Origin: Pseudocercospora fijiensis CIRAD86
Lineage: Eukaryota; Ascomycota; Dothideomycetes; Mycosphaerellales; Mycosphaerellaceae
Direction: 5' to 3'
Assembly: GCF_000340215.1 (NCBI RefSeq)
Contig: NW_006921537.1
Coordinates: 1,081,011-1,145,010 of the forward strand
Length of the DNA stretch: 64,000 bases
This document shows positions 57,890-64,000 of the stretch, piece after piece (the first letter of the stretch is position 1; every line of letters begins with the position of its first letter). The notes beneath the pieces are model-generated. The model searched no databases. It saw only the letters and a program-made list of their open reading frames with translations, and was not told the origin of the DNA. A program made the translations under genes and the position numbers.

Positions 57890-60800
57890 TTCGACGCTTA
57901 GTGTTTAGTGCTTAGTATAGAGCCTAGGTTATTAGTGTATACTTTCGTTGTCTCGTAGGGTGTCCTACTTAAGAGGGGATCGAGCCGTAATAAGTACTAC
58001 TCTTCGACTGAAAGTTTGCTACCGTTGCCTACGAGAACGTAGCTGTCTAGTAGCAAGTATAACCGACAAGTATAACTGAATGACTGCTATAGCAAGCAGT
58101 ATATGCCGCATAATAGACGGCACAGCTATAGCTAATATACGGAAGATTACTACTCGGAACAAGGCAATTTCTAACGTAGGAGACATGCTAATACTAATCT
58201 AAGTCGCAATACTAGAGCCTATAGCTCAATTTAGGTCCTATACTAGTCGTTAGAAGTAGGGGATCATCCTTCGCGGCTTTACAACCCCTATTCTAACGCA
58301 TTAGGTTCTTACTCTAAGGCAGATATACAAAGGCCTAGCTATCGGCTACAACGCGGAACGCTTAGAGATGCTAGCTTATCTAACCCTCTACCTTAATACT
58401 GTTGCCTATTAGTTACGTCTGTTTCGTACCTACTATCTATCTAGGTCGAGTAGGTCGTTAGCTAGATCTCCTTGCTATCGGCTTGCTTTAAGTTAACGAG
58501 CAGTCGGTAGTGCTAGCTATATTAGAGGGCCGTTTGCTCGCGCGTACTATGTTAGGAACGCAGGCTCGTATTGCGGCTACGGACTTACTCGATTAGCGCC
58601 ATTTAGACTATTGTTATCGTGCTAATATCCGAACCCCGCTAGGTTTCGAGTTAGACTATTCGGAAACAGGGTGTCCGTATCGTACATTATTAATACCCGC
58701 TAGCTATTTAAGCTGAAACCGCGATAACGCCTAAACATCGTAAAGGTAACTCGCGTTGTCTAATTCGGAAGGCCTTAGATGCCTGCCTCTCTAAGGTCGA
58801 AGCGATAGGCAGTGTATCTATTTCTATTCGGCCCTATTCGTACCTATACGACTAACTATGCTATAGTCGCAGGGCCGCTATTGTTTAGTAGTTCGTACTA
58901 CCTCGTAGCAAAATGGACCGCACCTAAGGAAGCTCTACCTACGCCGTTCCAGACTAGGCCGATGCTAATACCCTTCGAATGTTAGTTTCCGTACGGAGAC
59001 ATCGACGACTGTAGGCACTTACTATCCCCGAACTGCTACGAAGTGGACTATAATCCGCTTCGAAATGATTGAGTTAGGACTATAGGTCCCGGTTCTGCTA
59101 TGTATTATTAGACATTTCGTCGGCGTTGCTCGAGTGTTGTATACGGTTTAGTAATTAATAATTGTTATTAGAGAAGGGAAGAAGGATTGCTATCGACTAA
59201 TTGAGGTTAGTTATTAAAGGAGTAAGGAAGGATTGCCGTCAACTGAAGTTAATATAAGTAGTAACTAGCTACTTACCGGAGCTCCTACCTTGTCGCCTAG
59301 AAAGCGTACGCAGTTAATAGACGAAGTTACGCGGTATGTAACGGTTTAAGTTATACTAGTAGTAACATTTCCGCTATTATATGCTGTCTCTAGAAGCAGG
59401 CGCTAGTTGCTACCTGCTATCCGTATAGAAAAGCAGGTATCTAACGCTAGCACTAAGCCCTCGGTTGAACTTATCGATAATAATAACAACCTCTAGAATA
59501 TAGCTATCTTCTCGACAACTCAAACACATATCTAAGCCGATCCGAACACTCTATTATAGCTTCTACCCACTTCGACGTCGACGGAGGTATAGTACGATAT
59601 TAAGACTAGCAGGTATAGATCTAAGAAAGCTAAGAATCGATAGATACTAACTATACGCTTTAGGTCTCGTATATTAAAGTTAGTAAGGTCGTTTATACCG
59701 ATAGATCGATAGCTCTACTCGCGATCGGTCGTAAGGAATAGCGTACGGACAAAACGAATAAGTAGTATACCGCTAAACTATAGACCTTTATCGTTATCGA
59801 ATTCGATCGATACGATATTAAGTAGAGCGAGCTATAGTAGGACCTTCGCGGCCTCTAAGACTCGAACGTGTTTATTATATACGAATAGAAGGACCTAAGC
59901 GGCATTATAAACCTACCTCGTAGCCTAATCGAAAGCAAGAAGATTAGAATAGCTATATAGCGCAAGGAGGGTATAGGATCGCTAATATATCCTAAATTCT
60001 ATAGGATTCGCTAGTTCAAGAGATATAACGATCTTATATCTATATAACGGATCCGCAAATTAAAGGAAGACTATACTATTATCGGCTTTAGTAGCAGCGC
60101 GAAGCTAGCAACACATAGCTAGTGCCGCAATGCCTACGATAGCAAGCTGTAGCCGACGTTAGTCCGCGAGCGTAGATTCGAGCCTATAATAGCGTAGCCG
60201 TAGTTCTAGCGAATATTCGGCTAGTAGAAGGAGAATGCGAGCGAGGATCGACGTTGATTAAGTATATAGCCTTATTAATATTATAAGGTAATTTCCTTCG
60301 AATAGTAGCGTATAAGGAGACTAATACAATACTAAGTCTACTGCTCTGTATTTGCCGTTCCGTACGAGATCGTAATGCTATAGCTGCTATAGTAGTAATA
60401 ATATGCCGCTAATATGCTTTCTAACATTATCTATAAGCTCGTAGCTTAATCTTTATCGAATGCCGCTATTGCGCTACCTAATCTCTACTAAGAGGTCTAC
60501 GATTAAATACGGTTAACTACCGAGTAACGTAGAAGTCTAGCTACCGAGCAAAGTAGGACTTTAGCTATTAAGTACCGTAGAAGTCTAGCTATCGAGTAGA
60601 GCAGAAGTTAGGTATCAAACGTAGAAGTCGAGCATTACTGCTTCCGGGGTTAATAAAAGTTGCTAAAAGTTCTCGATATCGTCGAGTAAACTATATAATG
60701 CACTGCCGCCGGGCTTGCTAAAAGTTGCTAAGTCTTAATGAAAGTTACTAAATGTTCTCGAGTCGCTGTTTAGAACTAACAAGTTTAAAGCTCTAGTATA

Positions 60801-61971
60801 TTGCCGGGTAGGGAAGATAGTCTGCGAAGACAGTTATTATCGAACGAGGCCTTGCCGTAAAGGTAGGCTATTAATTGCTAGAAGCCTAGGGGCCTAGCGG
60901 ATTATAATTCGATGTTCATCTAGTTGCTAGAAGCTTACTATATTGGTCTGCCGGATTATAGTGCGGTATAGGTTGCTAGAAGGCGACCTTTATAGTCGGT
61001 AGATTGAAATGTAGTCTATCTAATTATAATATAGTGCTTATTAAGACCCTTCTCGCCTAGCTTGCGGCCCTTCTCTTTATTAAGGCTAACGGTAAGACGT
61101 AGCTCGCGCGCTCGGTCTTAGTGTATATATATATATATGTCCGCTTAGGCGCATTATACTAATCCTATTGCAATAGCTTGTCTATACTAGACGTGATCTT
61201 TCCGCTAGCCCTTAGCAACTTTCGGCAACTTTTAGCAACTTTTATATGCTCTAGGTACTTAGTAGAGTCGTTCTGTTTAGCGCGCGTATATCGAGCGGCG
61301 TATATACTAAGTAGGCAAGAGGGTAAGCCCGGCTTCGCGGCGATGTAGTATACACTACATTCTTATAGCCTTTTGTCTCTTAGCAGCTTTAGGAGCATGT
61401 ATATAGGGGCCTAGGGAGGTATAGTAACTAGCGGGTACGGCCGGAGAATGGCTTAGCGTAGAGTACTTTCGTATATTGCCGTATCCTGCCTATAAAGGAT
61501 TAGCGCATGCTTTATTTCGAGCGGCGGAAGATTAAAGTACGTCCCGGGCTTCTACAATGCTATTCCGGGGGTACTTGCTGCTACTTTAGGCGACTGCTAG
61601 GCACTTCGTATAGTAAATGCTAGGAAAAGTAGGGCCTTACTATTATCAATCCCGCTAGTAGCAGCTGTCTATATAAAGTTTCAGTATCTCTTAGTAACTC
61701 TTACTAACTTTCAGCTAATAAGAAGGCGCAGATTAGAGCGGCTAGAGCAGAGTAAGCATCAACCCTCCTAGTCCGCTCCTATAATAATAGGGCGAGCGAA
61801 CGAGCTATTATATTACTTGCCCTACATTTCCCTAGCAGTAAGGTTTAGATACTATTGTTAGTTCGTTTTACGTCACTCCTTAGTAGGACAATATAACTTA
61901 CTCCGCTCTTAGTCTTATAGGTATATATCTTAGATCTCTCTCTCGTTTCCTTCCTTTCCTTCTTCCTCTAC
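57890..61971. other. RIP-mutated repeat block with scattered decamer units
   Basis: TTGCTAAAAG units occur forward at 60,652-60,671 and 60,715-60,750, and reversed at 61,210-61,244. A (TA)n run lies at about 61,123-61,138. No coding family recognised. Confidence 0.35.
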
Positions 61972-62037
61972 TAGATATCGTATATACCCTCTTACCCTCG
62001 TCTATAGTATTACCTTAAACACAAGAACTACGTTAAC
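61972..62037 (+). repeat. 66-nt direct repeat, copy 2
   Basis: Second copy of 50167-50232, 11.8 kb downstream in the same orientation. It is followed within 25 bases by AACAAAATG and a short Pro/Ala-rich frame. Confidence 0.7.
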
Positions 62038-62057
62038 AGTATAGAAAGTAACAAAAT

Positions 62058-64000
62058 GCCGGGTCCTTTCTTTACTCCGGCCGCTAGCGGCTACCCTCTC
62101 TTAGGCATAGATATATATATTAGTTAATAGCTTCGAAGGTGTTAAGAGGGCGAGATAGTGCTAATAGGCATATAGGAGGAGCGAGCAACGGCGTACGCTA
62201 CTCGGCGCGTTCGTCGCGCAATCCGCCGCCGCCGCCTCGTCGCTGCTCGTCTACGTACGTAGTAGTAGCAGCATCAATAGCAGAAGTATACTAATCTTAG
62301 TCTTTAGCGTATCGGCAAGAGCGTATACTAATATATCTAAGCGGCCCCTTCTTTGTAACCCTTTAGGGTATAGTAACGTACGTATCTTTGTCTATCGATC
62401 TCCGAGAATAATACTAATATATATAATAGCTATTAGCCTCCGCTAGTACTAGCACCTACTCTTGCTCCTACTCTAGCTGCTCTAGCTCTAGTTCTAGTTC
62501 TAGCTCTAGCTCTAGCAACCGCTCCTGCTCCTGCTCTAGCTCTGCCGTAGGACGGCAAGTAAGTATCTTTAAGCTCTAGTCGTTAGTAGTTTTAGCATGC
62601 TAACTATATTATAGCGACGACGATATTAACTTCGGCCCTATTAGCGACGAGTAAGTTATTACTTCGCACCGCTTGCTGTTGTAATAGATGCTAACTATGC
62701 TATAGTAACGACTACAATCCTGCTAGCGCTAGTAGTAACGATAACGAAGAGTAAGTAACTAATTCCTATCCTGCTGTCGTGTTAGTACAATTGCTAACTA
62801 TGCTATAGTGAGAATGAACCCTTTACTAGCCCTACTGCCGCCGCGTTTGCGCCGCCTCCTACTACCGCCGTTCCTTTCTTCGCTCCGCCGGCCGTAGTAC
62901 CGATAATAAGCGGGCAGGTTAGCAATATACCGCCTATCCCGGCCGGAGGTACTATCGTGCCTCGCCCTTAGCCTACTAGACCGCCGATTCTAGGTACGAC
63001 GCCTAAGCCTGCTTAGGTAATAGGACAGTAGTAGTCTCCGGGCACTATCGACCGTAAGTTGTATTAATTAAGCAAGCGATAGAACTAAGTATTAACATAT
63101 TTATAGCCGCCTACGCTAATCGCTTACCGCAGCTATACTACGTTATCCGCATTATAGAGACGACGTTAGGCCGTCGCTTTACTCGCCCGTGCGATACCTG
63201 CCGTCGCGACGGCTTCGAATGCTAGGGTTATTTGTCGGGCATTAAGGCCTACATTAAGAAGCCTAGCCGTAGTTGTACTCGCTATCGTCTCCGCAAGGTA
63301 TAGCATTTGTCTTCTTATACTAATATTAAGACTTGAAGCTAACATTGTTTTAGATCCCTTACTCTTACCGCGACGAGGAGCCTAGGCTCGAGCTTAAGAG
63401 CCTAGCTCTAAAGCTAGATAGTTTCGGTAGTAGCTTCGGTAGTAGCTATAGTAGTAGCAAGGATAGTAGGATAGGTAGTAGTGCTTACGGTAGCCTCGCC
63501 GCCTACTAATTCTTTTCCTTGTTCGCGCAGTAAGACCTGAAATATAGTAGTAAGTCGCACGATGCTTACTAAAGGTGTTCGGTGTTTAGCGTTTAGGCAC
63601 GGCAGCTAGTCTACTTCTTTGTTTGTTTCTTTGCTTTGCTATTGTTGTTTGCTAGCCTTCGGGCATAATAGGCTATATTCTTTGCTTTGTTTTTATACTC
63701 TTAGCGGGTCTTCTGTTTAGCGTTTAGGCATAGTAGTTCTACTACTACAAATGAACTCTCTTCTCGCTCTGCTAATCCTACTACTATATCAATCTTCTAA
63801 CGCCCTTATTCCTCAACTTGCTAGCGTACTAACAAGCACTTTATAGGTATATAGTAGAAGTCCTTCTCGGATTGCTATAGATACCGGTAGCGTTACTTAT
63901 AGATTAATAGAGGGAAACGAATAATAGAGGCACTATTGAATTAAGTCGTTTAAGCTACTTTCTGCTAATACAAGCTAGCAAAGGTGCTTAATACGATAGC
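62058..64000 (+). other. RIP-mutated ORF remnant with Cys-rich motif
   Basis: From ATG 62058 the reading is Pro/Ala-rich and soon shifts. Near 63,190-63,290 a frame reads PCDTCRRDGFEC and, further on, SCTRYRLRK, a Cys pattern like zinc-binding modules found in fungal repeat proteins. The rest is TA-rich without recognisable features, and the window ends inside the repeat. Confidence 0.3.

Noticed and set aside
32771..64000. Starship-type giant element with tyrosine-recombinase captain
   Set aside because: I found no recognisable captain recombinase and no cargo genes; the content is ordinary transposons and satellites.

Overview
The window looks like a chromosome arm of a filamentous ascomycete (Pezizomycotina; a Dothideomycete is my best guess, from gene style only). 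The introns are short (about 50-90 nt) with GTRAGT-type donors and CTRAY-type branch points. Typical fungal genes are present: a Zn2Cys6/fungal_trans regulator, a GH76 mannanase, a fungal hexokinase, F-box-like proteins and an acyl carrier protein. Gene-bearing DNA of ordinary base composition changes abruptly to long TA-rich tracts. There, CAG, CAA and TGG codons have become TAG or TAA while CpG survives, which is the mark of repeat-induced point mutation (RIP).

Layout: 1-5.5 kb holds a 5'-truncated, frameshifted CMR1/WDR76-like WD40 gene, a divergent pair of paralogous small Cys-rich genes that have to be reconstructed across introns, and a hexokinase on the minus strand. 5.5-11.8 kb is a RIP-destroyed DNA transposon with inverted repeats and a 9-bp direct flank. 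It sits in the divergent promoter between hexokinase and a PP2A leucine carboxyl methyltransferase (PPM1/LCMT1). 11.8-26 kb is a host gene island: PPM1, a 2EXR/F-box-like gene with one in-frame TGA, a coiled-coil protein with a duplicated promoter segment, a secreted Cys-rich protein, another F-box-like gene, a GH76 enzyme, and two head-to-head half regulators (a fungal_trans half on the minus strand and a Zn2Cys6 half on the plus strand). 26.3-29.5 kb is a RIP-mutated Tc1/mariner element with an extra convergent ORF. 29.8-32.3 kb has mitochondrial acyl carrier protein (six exons) and VPS74/GOLPH3.

From 32.77 kb to the end nearly everything is RIP-mutated repeat. A complete Ty1/copia element (33.53-38.87 kb) has 124-bp LTRs, a perfect 5-bp target duplication and a 1538-codon gag-pol frame without indels. 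A region at about 39.98-47.80 kb carries a Ginger/KRBA2-like integrase-core ORF plus a second long ORF, bracketed by inverted arrays of the decamer TTGCTAAAAG. Further right are minisatellites, two perfect hairpins, a tRNA-like segment, a MITE-like palindrome and an 80-codon fragment resembling the PAZ domain of Argonaute. The host genes are unrelated housekeeping or accessory genes rather than one pathway. The unusual content is the structure of the RIP-mutated elements and several single-base disruptions of host genes.
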